The notes below the pieces were generated by a model. That model was given only the letters and a program-made list of their open reading frames with translations, did not search any database and was not told the origin of the DNA. A stretch of 64,000 nucleotides of DNA from Petrolisthes cinctipes (Eukaryota > Arthropoda > Malacostraca > Decapoda > Porcellanidae), in the NCBI GenBank assembly GCA_033782935.1, contig JAWQEG010000062.1:12232001-12296000 (forward strand), given 5' to 3'. The number at the start of each line of letters is the position of its first letter. Positions within the stretch are counted from its first letter, which is position 1. Shown here in pieces: positions 1 through 12,687 of this stretch. A program made the position numbers and the translations under genes.

Positions 1-220
1 GTTTTAAGCCTGTATTTTGAAAATACTTTAACACGGAGAAGGCATGTACAGATCGCTTCTGGGACCCAAAAATATCGAATTTTCGGGTGTTTTGAGCCTG
101 AATTTGAGATATAAACGGGTACTGAAGATGCATGCACATATCAACTTCTGGTCACCTAAAATATCGATTTTGAGCATGATTTGGGCCTGTATTTTGAAAA
201 CATTCGAGCCCTGAGTAGGC

Positions 221-378
221 ATATACAGATCGCTTCTGGGACCCAAAAATATCGAATTTTCGGGTGTTTTGGGGTTGAATTTGGGATATAAACGGTTGCA
301 GAAGATACATACACATATTGACTTTGGGCACCTAAAATATCGATTTTCAGCATGTTTTGGGCCTGTATCTGAATAGGC
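221..378 (+). repeat. Representative 158-bp satellite monomer (deletion class)
   Basis: Measured from anchor to anchor this unit is 158 bp. Relative to the 176-bp unit it lacks about 18 bp in the second half: the stretch between GCCTGTAT and GAGTAGGC is reduced to a few bases. The same shortened form (GCCTGTATCTGAGTAGG) recurs near 3270, 5600, 7400, 18720, 22910, 23740 and 25575, so it is an inherited class and not a random deletion. Confidence 0.85.
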
Positions 379-1125
379 ATGTACAGATCGCTTCTGGGAC
401 CGAAAAATATCGAATTTTCGGGTGTTTTGGGCTTGAATTTGATACATCGACTCTAGGCACTTAAAATATCGATTTTAGCATGTTTTGGGTCTATATTTTG
501 AAAATGTTCTAGCACTGAGTAGGAATGTACAGATCGCTTCTGGGAACCCAAAATATCATATTTTCAGGTGTTTTGAGGATGAATTTGGAATATAATCTGG
601 TGCCGAAGATGCATGCACGTATTGACTTTGGGCACCTAAAATATCGATTTTGAGCATGTTTTGAGCCTATATTTTGAAAACATTCTAGCACTGAGTAGGC
701 ATGTACAGATCGCTTCTGGGACCCTAAAATATCGAATTTTCGGGTGTTTTGAGGTTGAATTTGGGATATAAACGAGTGCAGAAGATGCATACACATATCG
801 ACTTTTGGGCACCTAAAAGATCGATTTTCAGTATGTTTTGAGCGTGTATATTAAAAATACTCTAACACGGAGTAGGCATGTACAGATCGCTTCTGGGACC
901 CCAAAATATCGAATTTTCGGGTGTTTTGGACATGAATTTGAGATATCGACTTTGGGCACCTAAAATATCGATTTTTAGCATGTTTTGGGCCTGTATTTTG
1001 AAAATATTCTAGCACTGCGTAGGCATGTACAGATCGCTTCTGGGACCCCAAAATATCGAATTTTCGGGTGTTTTGAGCCTGAATTTGAGATATAAACGGG
1101 TACAGAAGATGCATGCACATATCGA
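240..1125 (+). repeat. Duplicated satellite block, copy 1 (2,900-bp offset)
   Basis: This 0.9-kb run of monomers reappears almost base for base 2,900 bp downstream. It includes private variants such as the AAATATCATATTTTCAGG form near 550 and the GGTGCCGAAGATG variant near 600. Only scattered substitutions separate the copies, for example near 454 and 512. Similarity to the partner falls to ordinary monomer level after about 1128. Confidence 0.85.
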
Positions 1126-3139
1126 CTTTTGGGCACCTAAAATATCGATTTTGAGCATGTTTTGGGTCTTTATCTTGAAAACATTCTAACTAGGAGTAGG
1201 CATGTACAGATCGCTTCTAGGACCCCGAAATACCGAATTTTCGGGTGTTTTGATCCTGAATTTGAGATATAAACGGGTACAGAAGATGCATGCACATATC
1301 GACTTTGGACACTTAAAATATCGATTTTTAGCATGTTTTGAGCCAATATTTTGAAAACATTCTAGCACTGAGTAGGCATGTACAGATCGCTTCTGGGACC
1401 CCAAAATATCGAATTTTCGGGTGTTTAGAGCCTGAATTTGAGATATAAACGGGTACAGAAGATGTATGCACATATCGACTTTGAACACTTAAAATATCGA
1501 TTTTTAGCATGTTTTGAGCCTATATTTTGAAAACATTCTAACTAGTAGTAGGCATGTACATATCGCTTCTAGGACCCAAAAATACCGAATTTTCGAGTGT
1601 TTTGAGCCTGAATTTAAGATATAAACGGGTACAAAAGTACGACTTTGGACACTAAAAATATCGATTTTTAGCATGTTTTGAGCCTATATTTAAAAAAAAA
1701 ATTCTAGCACTGAGTAGGCATGTACAGATCGCTTCGGGGACCCAAAAATATCGAATTTTAGGGTGTTTTGAGGTTGAATTTGAGATACAAACGGGTACAG
1801 AAGATGCAGGCACATATCGACTTTTGGGCACCTAAAATATCGATTTTTAGGTATGTTTTGGGTCTGTATCTTGAAAACATTCTAACTAGGAGTAGGCATG
1901 TACTGATCGCTTCTAGGACCCCGAAATACCGAATTTTCGGGTGTTTTGATCCTGAATTTGAGATATAAACGGGTACAGAAGATGCATGCACATATCGACT
2001 TTGGACACTTAAAATATCGATTTTTAGCATGTTTTGAGCCAATATTTTGAAAATACTCTAACACGGAGTAAGCATGTATATATCGCTTCTGGGACTCCAA
2101 AATATCGAATTTTCGGGTGTTTTGAGCATGAATTTGAGATATAAACGGGTACAGAAGATGCATGCACATATTGACTTTGGACACTTAAAATATCGATTTT
2201 GTGCATGTTTTGGGTCTATATTTTGAAAATATTCTAGCACTGAGTAGGCATGTACAGATCTCTTCTGGGACCCCAAAATATCGAATTTTCGGGTGTTTTG
2301 AGCCTGAATTTGAGATATAAACGGGTACAGAAGATGTATGCACATATCGACTTTAAACACTTAAAATATCGATTTTTAGCATGTTTTGAGCCTATATTTT
2401 GAAAACATTCTAGCACTGAGTAGGCATGTACAGATCGCTTCTGGGACCGCAAAATATCGAATTTTCAGGTGTTTTGGGCCTGAATTTGAGATATAAACGG
2501 GTACAGAAGATGAATGCACATATCGACTTTTGGGCTCCTAAAATATCGATTTTGAGCATGTTTTGGGTCTGTATCTTGAAAACATTCTTACTAGGAGTAG
2601 CCATGTACAGATCGCTTCTAGGACCCAAAAATACCGAATTTTCGGGTGTTTTGAGCCTGAATTTGAGATATAAACGGGTACAGAAGATGTATGCACATAT
2701 CGACTTTGGACACTTAAAATATCGATTTTGAGCATGTTTTGAGCCTGTATTTAGAAAATACTCTAACACGGGGTAGGCATGTACAGATCGCTTCTGGGAC
2801 CTCAAAATATCGAATTTGCGGGTGTTTTGAGCCTGAATTTGAGATATAAACTGGTTCTGAAGATTCATGCACATATCGACTCTTGGGCATCTAAAATATC
2901 GATTTTGACCATATTTTGGGTCTGTATCTTGAAAACATTCTAACTAGGAGTAGGCATGTACATATCGCTTCTAGGACCTAAAAATACCGAATTTTCGGGT
3001 GTTTTGAGCCTGAATTTAAGATACAAACGGGTACAGAAGATCGACTTTGGACACTAAAAATATCGATTTTTAGCTTGTTTTTTGGCCTATATTTTGAAAA
3101 CATTCTAGCACTGAGTAGGCATGTACAGATCGCTTCTGG

Positions 3140-4025
3140 GACCGAAAAATATCGAATTTTCGGGTGTTTTGGGGTTGAATTTGAGATATAAACGGTTGCA
3201 GAAGATACATACACATATTGACTTTGGGCACCTAAAATATCGATTTTCAGCATGTTTTGGGCCTGTATCTGAATAGGCATGTACAGATCGCTTCTGGGAC
3301 CGAAAAATATCGAATTTTCGGGTGTTTTGGGCTTGAATTTGATATATCGACTCTAGGCACTTAAAATATCGATTTTAGCATGTTTTGGGTCTATATTTTG
3401 AAAATGTTCTAACACTGAGTAGGAATGTACAGATCGCTTCTGGGAACCCAAAATATCATATTTTCAGGTGTTTTGAGGATGAATTTGGAATATAATCTGG
3501 TGCCGAAGATGCATGCACGTATTGACTTTGGGCACCTAAAATATCGATTTTGAGCATGTTTTGAGCCTATATTTTGAAAACATTCTAGCACTGAGTAGGC
3601 ATGTACAGATCGCTTCTGGGACCCTAAAATATCGAATTTTCGGGTGTTTTGAGGTTGAATTTGGGATATAAACGAGTGCAGAAGATGCATACACATATCG
3701 ACTTTTGGGCACCTAAAAGATCGATTTTCAGTATGTTTTGAGCGTGTATATTAAAAATACTCTAACACGGAGTAGGCATGTACAGATCGCTTCTGGGACC
3801 CCAAAATATCGAATTTTCGGGTGTTTTGGACATGAATTTGAGATATCGACTTTGGGCACCTAAAATATCGATTTTTAGCATGTTTTGGGCCTGTATTTTG
3901 AAAATATTCTAGCACTGCGTAGGCATGTACAGATCGCTTCTGGGACCCCAAAATATCGAATTTTCGGGTGTTTTGAGCCTGAATTTGAGATATAAACGCG
4001 TACAGAAGATGCATGCACATATAGA
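3140..4025 (+). repeat. Duplicated satellite block, copy 2 (2,900-bp offset)
   Basis: Partner of the block at 240-1125. It keeps the order of 176-, 158- and 147-bp monomers and the same private variants. The spacing of 2,900 bp is not a multiple of 176 because the intervening units include shortened classes. Confidence 0.85.
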
Positions 4026-7000
4026 CTTTGGACACCTAAAATATCGATTTTTAGCATGTTTTGAGCCTATATTTTGAAAATTCTCTAACGCGGGGTAGGC
4101 ATGTACAGATCGCATCTGCGACCCCACAATATCGAATTTTCAGGTGTTTTGAGGTTGAAATTGGGATATAAACGGGTGCAGAAGATGCTAACACATATTA
4201 ACTTTCGTCACCTAAAATATCGATTTTCAACATGTTTTGGGCCTGTATTTTGAAAATACTCTAACACGGAGTAGGCATGTACAGATCGCTTCTAGGACCC
4301 AAAAATACCGAATTTTCGGGTGTTTTGAGCCTGAATTTGTGATATAAACGGGGACAGAAGATCCATGCACATATTGACTTTGGGCACCTAAAAGATCGAT
4401 TTTTAGCATGTTTTGGGCCTGTATTCAGAAAATTCTATAACACGGGGTAGGCATGTACAGATCGCTTCTGGGACCCCAAAATATCGAATTTTCGGGTGTT
4501 TTGGGCCTAAATTTGAGATATCGACTTTGGGCACCTCAAATATAGATTTTTAGCACGTTTTGGGCCTATATTTTGAAAATATTCTAGCAATGAGTAGGCA
4601 TGTACAGATTGCTTCTGGGACCCCAAAATATTTATTTTTCGGGTGTTTTGAGCCTGAATTTGAGATGTAAATGGGTACTGAAGATGCATGCACATATCAA
4701 CTTTTGGACACCTAAAATATCGATTTTGAGCATGTTTTGGGTCTGTATCTTGAAAACATTCTAATTAGGAGTAGGCATGTACAGATCGCTTCTAGGACCC
4801 AAAAATACCGATCTTTTGGGTGTTTTGAGCATGAATTTGAGATATAAACAGGTACAGAAGATGCATGCACATATCGACTTTGGACACTTAAAATATCGAT
4901 TTTTAACATGTTTTGAGCCTATATTTTGAAAACATTCTAGCACTGAGTAGACATGTACAGATCGCTTCTGGGACCCCAAAGTATTAAATTTTCGGGTGTT
5001 TTCAGCCTTAATTTGAGATATAAACGGGTATAGAAGATGCATACACATATTGACTTTGGGCACCTAAAATATCGATTTTCAGCATGTTTTGGGCCTGTAT
5101 TTTGAAAATACGCTAACACGGAGTAGGCATGTACAGATCGCTTCTGGGACCCCAAAATATCGAATTTTCGGGTGTTTTGGGCCTGAATTTGAGATATCGA
5201 CCTTGGGCACCTATAATATCGATTTTTAGCATGTTTTGGGCCTATATTTTGGAAATATTCTAGCACTTAGTAGGCATGTACAGATCGCTTCTGGGACCCC
5301 AAAATATCGAGTTTTCGGGTGTTTTGAACCTGAATTTGAGATATAAACGGGTACAGAAGATGCATGCACGTATTGACTTTGGGCACCTAAAATATCGATT
5401 TTAAGTATGTTTTGGGGATGAATTTAAAAAAAAACTCTAACACGGATTTGGCATGTACATATCGCTTCTGGGACCCCAAAATATCGAATTTTCGGGTGTT
5501 TTGAGGATAAATTTGCGATATAAACGGGTGCAAAAGATGCATACACATATTGAGTTTGGGCACCTAAAATATCTTTTTTAAGCATGTTTTGGGCATGTAT
5601 CTGAGTAGGCATGTACAGATCGCTTCTGGGGCCCCAAAATATCGAATTTTCGGGTGTTTGGAGCCTTAATTTGAGATATAGACGGGTACACAAGATGCAT
5701 GTACATATTGACTTTGGGCAAATAAAAGATCGATTTTCAGCATGTTTTGGGCCTGTATTTTGAAAATACTCTAACACGGAGTAGGCATGTACAGATCGCT
5801 TCTGGGACTTCAAAATATCGAATTTTCGGGTGTTTGAAGCCTGAATTTGAGATATAAACGGGTACCGAAGATGCATACACATATCGACTTTTGGGTACCT
5901 AAAAGATCGATTTTGAGCATGTTTTGGGTCTGTATCTAGAAAACATTCTAACTAGGAGTAGGCATGTACAGATCGCTTCCAGGACCCAAAAATACCGAAT
6001 TTTCGGGTGTTTTGAGCCTGAATTTGAGATATAAACGGGTACAGAAGATGCATGCACATATCGACTTTGGACACTTAAAATATCGATTTTTTATCATGTT
6101 TTTAGCCTATATTTTGAAAACATTCTAGCACTGAGTAGGCACGTAAAGATCGCTTCTAGAACCAAAAATATCGAATTTTCAGGTGTTTTGGGCCTGAATT
6201 TGAGATATCGACTTTGGGCACCTAAAATATCGATTTATAGCATGTTTTGGACCTATATTTTGAAAATATTCTAGCACTGAGTAGGCATGTACAGATCGCT
6301 TCTGGGACCCTAAAATATCAAATTTTCGGGTATTTTGCGCCTGAATTTGAGATATCAACTTTGGGCACCTGAAATATCGATTTTTAACATGTTTTGGGCC
6401 TATGTATTGAAAATATTTTAGCAATGAGTAGGTATGTACAGATCGCTTCTGGGACCCCAAAATATCGAATTTTCGGGTGTTTTGGGCCTTAATTTGAGAT
6501 ATCGACTTTGTGCACGTAAAATATCGATTTCTAGCATGTTTTGGGCCTATATTTTGAAAATACTCTAACACAAAGTAGGCATGTACAGATCGTTTCTGGG
6601 ACCCCAAAATATGGAATTTTCGGGTGTTTTGAGCCTAAATTTGAGATATAAACGGGTACAGAAGATGCATGCACATATCGACTTTGGACACTTAAAATAT
6701 CGATTTTTAGCATGTTTTGAGCCTATGTTTTGAAAACACTCTAGCACTGAGTAGGCATGTACAAATCGCTTCTGGGACCACAAAATATCGAATTTTCGAG
6801 TGTTTGGAGCCTGAATTTGAGATATAAACGGGTACACAAGATTCATGCACATATCGACTTTTGGGCACTTAAAAGATCGATTTTCAGCATGTTTTGGGCC
6901 TGTACTTTGAAAATACTCTAACATATAGTAGGCATGTACATATAGCTTCTGGGACCCCAAAATATCGAATTTTCGTGTTTTTTGAGCCTGAATTTGAGAT

Positions 7001-7559
7001 ATCGACTTAGGGCACCTAAAATATCAATTTTTAGCACGTTTTGGGCCTATATTTTGAAAATATTCTAGGACTGAGTAGGCATGTACAGATCGCTTCTGGG
7101 ACCCCAAAATATCGAATTTTCGTGTGTTTTGAGCCTAAATTTTAAATATAAACGGGTACATAAGATGCATGCACATATTGACTTTGGGCACCTAAAAGAT
7201 CGATTTTCAGCATGTTTTGGGCCTATATTTTGAAAATACTCTAACACGGAGTAGGCATGTACAAATCGCTTCTGGGACCCCAAAATATCGAATTTTCGGG
7301 TGTTTTGAGGTTAAATTTGGGATATAAACAGGTGCAAAAGATGCATACACATTGAGTTTGGGCACCTAAAATATCTATTTTCAGCATGTTTTGGGCCTGT
7401 ATCTGAGTAGGCATGTACAGATCCCTTCTGGGACCCCAAAATATCGAATTTTCGGGTGTTTTGAGCCTGAATTTGAGATATAAACGGGTACAGAAAATGC
7501 ATACACGTATTGACTTTGGGCACCTAAAATATCGATTTTCAGCATGTTATGGGCCTGTA

Positions 7560-7995
7560 TTTTGAAAATCCTCTAACACGAAGTAGGCATGTACAGTTCG
7601 CTTCTGGGACCCCAAAATATCGAATTTTCGGGTGTTTTGAGCCTAAATATGAGATATAAACGGGTACAGAAGATGCATGCACATATCGACTTTTGGGCAC
7701 CTAAAAGATCGATTTTCAGTAAGTTTTCGGCCTGTATTTTGAAAATACTCTAACACGGAGTAGGCATGTACAGATCGCTTCTGGGACACCAAAATATCGA
7801 ATTTTCGGGTGTTTTGGGCCTGAATTTGAGATATCGATTTTAGGCACTTAAAATATCGATATTTAGCGTGTTTTGGACCTATATTTTGAAAATATTCTAG
7901 CACTGAGTAGGCATGTACAGATCGCTTCTGGTACCCAAAAATATCGAATTTTCGGGTGTTTTGAGCCTGAATTTGAGATATAAACGGGTACTGAA
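7560..7995 (+). repeat. Duplicated satellite block, copy 1 (823-bp offset)
   Basis: Roughly 0.43 kb repeated 823 bp downstream. Shared private variants are CAGTAAGTTTTCGG near 7717 and the TATCGATATTTAGCGTG core near 7852. Related but more diverged versions occur near 14160-14400 and 16120-16390, so this subtype has spread on both sides of the LINE. Confidence 0.75.
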
Positions 7996-8382
7996 GATGC
8001 ATGCACATATCGACTATTGGGCACCGAAAATATCGATTTTTAGCATGTTTTGAGCCCATATTTTGAAAACATTCTAGCACTGAGTAGGCTCGTACAGATC
8101 GCTTCAAGAACCAAAAATATCGAATTTTCGGGTGTTTTGGGCCTGAATTTGAGATATAAACGGGTACAGAAGATGCATGCACATATTGACTTTGGGCACC
8201 TAAAATATCGATTTTTAGCATGTTTTGGGCCTGTATTTTGAAAATACTCTAACACGGAGTAGGCATGAACAGATCGCTTCTAGGACCCCAAAATATCGAA
8301 TTTTCGGGTGTTTTGGGCCTTAATTTGATATATCGACTTTGGGCACCTAAAATATTTTTTTTTAGCATGTTTTGGGCTTGTA

Positions 8383-8818
8383 TTTTGAAAATACTCTAAC
8401 ACGAAGTAGGCATGTACAGATCGCTTCTGGGACCCCAAAATATCGAATATTCGGGTGTTTTGAGCCTAAATTTGAGATATAAACGGGTATAGAAGATGCA
8501 TACACATATCGACTTTTGGGCACTTAAAAGATCGATTTTCAGTAAGTTTTCGGCCTGTATTTTGAAAATACTCTAACACGGAGTAAGCATGTACAGATCG
8601 CTTCTGGGACACCAAAATATCGAATTTTCGGGTGTTTTGGGCCTGAATTTGAGATATCGATTTTAGGCACTTAAAATATCGATATTTAGCGTGTTTTGGA
8701 CCTATATTTTGAAAATATTCTAGCACTGAGTAGGCATGTACAGATCGCTTCTGGTACCCAAAAATATCGAATTTTCGGGTGTTTTGAGCCTGAATTTGAG
8801 ATATAAACGGGTACATAA
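8383..8818 (+). repeat. Duplicated satellite block, copy 2 (823-bp offset)
   Basis: Partner of the block at 7560-7995, with the same private variants at the constant offset of 823 bp (for example CAGTAAGTTTTCGG near 8540). Confidence 0.75.
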
Positions 8819-10396
8819 GATGCATGCACATATTGACTTTGGGCACCTAAAATATCGATTTTCAGCATGTTTTGGGCCTGTATTTTGAAAATACTCTAAC
8901 ACTGAGTAGGCTCGTACAGATCGCTTCTAGAACCAAAAATATCGAATTTTCGGGTGTTTTGGGCCTGAATTTGAGATATCGACTTTGGGCACCTAAAATA
9001 TCGATTTTAGCATGTTTTGGACCTATATTTTGAAAATATTCTAGCACTGAGTAGGCATGTACAGATCGAATCTGGGACCTAAAAATATCGAATTTTCGGG
9101 TGTTTTGAGCCTGAATTTGAGATATCAACTTTGGGCACCTGAAATATCGATTTTTAACATGTTTTGGACCTACGTTTTGAAAATATTTTAGCAATGAGTA
9201 GGTATGTACAGATCGCTTCTGGGACCCCAAAATATCGAATTTTCGGGTCTTTTGGCCCTTAATTTGAGATATCGACTTCGGGCACCTAAAATATCAATTT
9301 TTAGCACGTTTTGGGCCTGTATTTTGAAAATACTCTAACACGAAGTAGGCATGTACAGATCGCTTCTGGGACCCCAAAATATCGAATTTTCGGGTGTTTT
9401 GAGCCTGAATTTGAGATATCGACTTAGGGCACCTAAAATATCAATATTTAGCACGTTTTGGGCCTATATTTTGAAATTATTCTAGCACTGAGTAGGCATG
9501 TACAGATCGCTTCTGGGACCCCAAAATATCGAATTTTCGGGTGTTTTGAGCCTAAATTTTAAATAAAAACGGGTACAGAAGATGCATGCACATATTGACT
9601 TTGGGCATCTAAAATATCGATTTTCAGCATGTTTTGGGCCTTTATTTTGAAAATACTCTAACACGGAGTAGGCATGTACAGATCGCTTCTGGGACCCCAA
9701 AATATCGAATTTTCGGGTGTTTTGAGCCTAAATTTGAGATATAAACGGGTACACAAGATGCATGTACATATTGAGCTTGGGCACCTAAAATATCGATTTT
9801 CAGCATGTTATGGGCCTGTATTTTGAAAATCCTCTAACACGAAGTAGGCATGTACAGATCGCTTCTGGGACCCCAAAATATCGAATTTTCGGGTGTTTTG
9901 AGCCTAAATTTGAGATATAAACGGGTACAGAAGATGCATGCACTTATCGACTTTTGGGCACCTAAAAGATCGATTTTCAGTATATTTGGGCCTGTATTTT
10001 GAAAATACTCTAACACGGAGTGGGCATGTACAGATCGCTTCTGGGACCCCAAAATATCGAATTTTCCGGTGTTTTGGGCCTGAATTTGAGATATCGACTT
10101 TAGGCACCTAAAATATCGATATTTAGCATGTTTTGGACCTATATTTTGAAAATATTCTAGCACTGAGTAGGCATGTACAGATCGCTTCTGGGACCCAAAA
10201 ATATCAAATTTTCGGGTGTTTTGAGACTGAATTTGAGATATAAACGGGTACAGAAGATGCATGCACATATTGACTTTGGGCACCTAAAATATCGATTTTC
10301 AGCATGTTTTGGGCCTGTATTTTGAAAATACTCTAACACGGAGTAGGCATGTACAGATCGCTTCTAGGACCCCAAAATATCGAATTTTCGGGTGTT

Positions 10397-10405
10397 TTGG
10401 GCCTT
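10397..10405 (+). repeat. Target-site duplication, left copy (TTGGGCCTT)
   Basis: The nine bases TTGGGCCTT are the last satellite bases before the LINE, and the same nine bases restart the satellite at 13148. The bases just outside differ (T at 10396, A at 13147), so the duplication is exactly nine by inspection. A short direct repeat at both ends is the expected footprint of target-primed reverse transcription. Confidence 0.85.
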
Positions 10406-10407
10406 CA

Positions 10408-12687
10408 TCATATCTTTTCATGCCACCACTGGCACCACTGTGAGGCTGATTGGTTTGCATCCAGAAGATCTTGGTCGGTGCAATGTGGACCCAGTGTGCA
10501 TTCTCGGAGGATGTGGTCCATTGTTTGGATGGGTTCTCCACAGGGACAGGTTGGTTGGGGAACAAGCCCCCATTTGTGGAGATTGTCTTGTGTGCGGCCA
10601 ACTTTTGCCCTGGCTCTGTTCAGGGCCACCCATTCATTCCTTTTAAAGGACGTTCCATTTGGGAGTGATTCGGATGGTGGTGGTACCGTAGGATGGAAGG
10701 TAGACCTGTCCCATATCTCCCATTGCTCCAGCCGATGTTGTGCTGGGTTGCTCCCATCTAGACCATTAGTTGTTGCAAAACTCTTGCGAGATTTATGTCT
10801 CTGTGGGGGTTGTTGGTGGCCATATAATGGGTGTCTACTGCCACTTAGCTGTTTGTCGCGCTCTTGTCTTGTAAGAGTATCACGTCTGATGGCTGGTGGT
10901 GCGATACTGGCCATGCGGTACACAGCTGGTAGTGGTGTGGGTTTCAGGTTGCCTGTGATGGTGCGACAAGCCTGGTTAAGCTCAGCATCTACTGCTGATG
11001 CATGGCAAGACCTAGCCCAGACTGGGGCACAGTACTCAGCTGTGGAGAAACACAGAGCAACTGCTGTAGTTTTGAGGGTGTTCGGATCTGTGCCCCATTT
11101 TGAATTTGCAAGTTTCCTGAGGAGGTTGTTACGGCTTGCAACTTTTTCTTTAAGTTTTCTCATATGTTCTTTAAATGAGAGGGTTCTGTCGAGAGTAACC
11201 CCAAGGTATACAGGGAATTTGGTATTTTCAAGTTCTTCATTTTCCCATTTGACTCTGAGAATTCGGTTAGCCTGATGGTTGTTGAGGTGGAAGGTGCAGA
11301 CTTGTGTTTTTCCTGGGTTAGCATTTAAAAACCATTGTTTATAGTAACCTGAAAGTATGGACAGTGCTTCTGTGAGTCTGTTTTCAATTATTTCAAATGT
11401 TTTAGATTGTGTGGCAATGCAGAGGTCATCTGCATAGATGAATCTGCGGATATTTCTAAATTGTGGCTGGTCGTTTGTGTATATATTAAAGAGCATTGGG
11501 GCAAGAACTGAGCCCTGTGGGAGTCCGTTTTTTTGGAGTCTCCATCGGCTTTTCTTTGAGTTCATCTCAACGAAATACTGCCGGTTGTTAAGCAGAGATT
11601 CCAGGACTTTGATTATTGTGGTGTTTTTTATCATTTTAGCTACCTTGAAGAGGAGGGCCTTGTGGTTCACAGTGTCATAGGCCGCTGTGAGGTCCACAAA
11701 CACAGCTCCTGTTTTAAGTTGGTTTTCGTAGCCATCTTCTATAAATTGTGTTAGGTTTAGAACCTGTCCACAGCAGGAACGGCCAGGTCTAAAACCTGCT
11801 TGATCACATGATAGCTGGTCGTCAACTATTGGTGAGATTCGGGTCATGATTAGTCTCTCATATAGTTTGTATAAAACACATAAGAGAGATATAGGTCTAT
11901 AGCTCTTTGGGGACTTAGGATCTTTCCCTGGTTTCAGGAGAGCTACAACTTTAGTCTTTTTCCAGACTTTGGGGACTTTCTTTGTTATCACACATTTGTT
12001 GAACAACCTGGTGATCCATTCTCTGGCTCTTGGGCCGAGGTGGTGTACCATTTCTGGTGTGATTCCATCAATTCCGGCAGCTTTGCCAAGTTTGATGGTT
12101 TTTATTCCTGCATCCACCTCCTCGATAGAAAATGGAGGGAATTGTGTGCTGCTCTCATTCATGATTTTGTTAGTGTCCTCTTTTAATTTCTTTTTGTACC
12201 CACGTGGTTTGTTATTGGGTTTACCATTAAGCAGGAGTTGGTGAGCGACTTTGTTTGGTGTTGTTTCTGGTATGCTAGTATTGGTGTTTGATTCTGAGTT
12301 AAGTTTCTTGATAGTTTTCCAGGCTTTTTTGCTATTATGTGTTAGATCAATACCAGTGATAAGCTCCTGCCAGCGATCTCTCTTTTCACTGCCAATAGAG
12401 CTGAGCAGTGATTCGCCAATTTCGATGGTGTCTTCGGCAAAAGGATCATTTTCATAGGCCTGTTTGTATTCAGAATACAGAGTCTTGCTTTGTTCTGTGA
12501 GGCAAGGGATGTATTGCTTTCTGCCACTTCTTGGTATACTTGCTGTTGCAGATTTCCATACATGGTTTTTGAAGGTTTCATAGTTGTCAGGGTATGCATT
12601 AATGCTGTTGATTGCAGCATCAAGCATTGATGTAAATTTTTCACAGTTAGCTTTACGAAAGTTGAATCTTTTTATTGGCTTGCCCAT
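10408..12687 (-). CDS. LINE reverse transcriptase, 759-codon frame (C-terminal part of the pol ORF)
   Basis: RNA-directed DNA polymerase of a non-LTR retrotransposon, the enzyme that copies element RNA onto nicked chromosomal DNA. Residues counted from the first in-frame Met: AAGIDGITPEMV 203-214, YRPISL 263-268, GFRPGRS 298-304, FVDLTAAYD 330-338 (catalytic Asp332), GLPQGSVLAP 388-397, YADD 418-421 (catalytic Asp pair 420-421) and YLGVTLD 494-500. The thumb and C-terminal region follow, with a C-x-C-x8-H-x4-C motif at 714-730 as in jockey-like elements. No RNase H domain is evident. The Met at 12687 is only the first ATG after the upstream TAG: the frame is open back to 12894 and that stretch encodes the end of the endonuclease. 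No frameshift or stop interrupts the 759 codons, so the insertion looks fairly young. With its N-terminus gone the copy is probably not autonomous. Confidence 0.9.
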   Translation of the reverse strand: MGKPIKRFNFRKANCEKFTSMLDAAINSINAYPDNYETFKNHVWKSATASIPRSGRKQYIPCLTEQSKTLYSEYKQAYENDPFAEDTIEIGESLLSSIGSEKRDRWQELITGIDLTHNSKKAWKTIKKLNSESNTNTSIPETTPNKVAHQLLLNGKPNNKPRGYKKKLKEDTNKIMNESSTQFPPFSIEEVDAGIKTIKLGKAAGIDGITPEMVHHLGPRAREWITRLFNKCVITKKVPKVWKKTKVVALLKPGKDPKSPKSYRPISLLCVLYKLYERLIMTRISPIVDDQLSCDQAGFRPGRSCCGQVLNLTQFIEDGYENQLKTGAVFVDLTAAYDTVNHKALLFKVAKMIKNTTIIKVLESLLNNRQYFVEMNSKKSRWRLQKNGLPQGSVLAPMLFNIYTNDQPQFRNIRRFIYADDLCIATQSKTFEIIENRLTEALSILSGYYKQWFLNANPGKTQVCTFHLNNHQANRILRVKWENEELENTKFPVYLGVTLDRTLSFKEHMRKLKEKVASRNNLLRKLANSKWGTDPNTLKTTAVALCFSTAEYCAPVWARSCHASAVDAELNQACRTITGNLKPTPLPAVYRMASIAPPAIRRDTLTRQERDKQLSGSRHPLYGHQQPPQRHKSRKSFATTNGLDGSNPAQHRLEQWEIWDRSTFHPTVPPPSESLPNGTSFKRNEWVALNRARAKVGRTQDNLHKWGLVPQPTCPCGEPIQTMDHILRECTLGPHCTDQDLLDANQSASQWCQWWHEKI

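Larger units (their letters stand above)
1..10405 (+). repeat. Satellite array, left segment (mixed 176/158/147-bp monomers)
   Basis: Head-to-tail tandem repeats fill this segment; the recurring anchor GCATGTACAGATCGCTTC marks each unit. Anchor spacing is mainly 176 bp, with interspersed units of about 158 and 147 bp that carry fixed internal deletions. Every unit holds two AT-rich cores, one followed by TTCGGGTGTTTTG and the other by AGCATGTTTTG. All units have the same orientation and no inverted block was seen. Open frames of 60-190 codons on the minus strand are repeats of the same satellite peptide and I do not regard them as genes. No promoter, RNA gene or unique sequence was found. The array breaks off at the LINE insertion and resumes in phase on its far side. 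Confidence 0.97.

Noticed and set aside
10349..11275. 308-codon plus-strand open frame over the LINE
   Set aside because: It is antisense to the reverse transcriptase C-terminal region and starts in satellite. It has no recognisable domain, while the opposite strand has clear catalytic motifs.
10408..12687. Group II intron or bacterial retron reverse transcriptase
   Set aside because: The fused APE endonuclease remnant, the C-terminal Cys/His motif and the satellite context fit a eukaryotic LINE. No maturase domain or intron RNA structure was seen.
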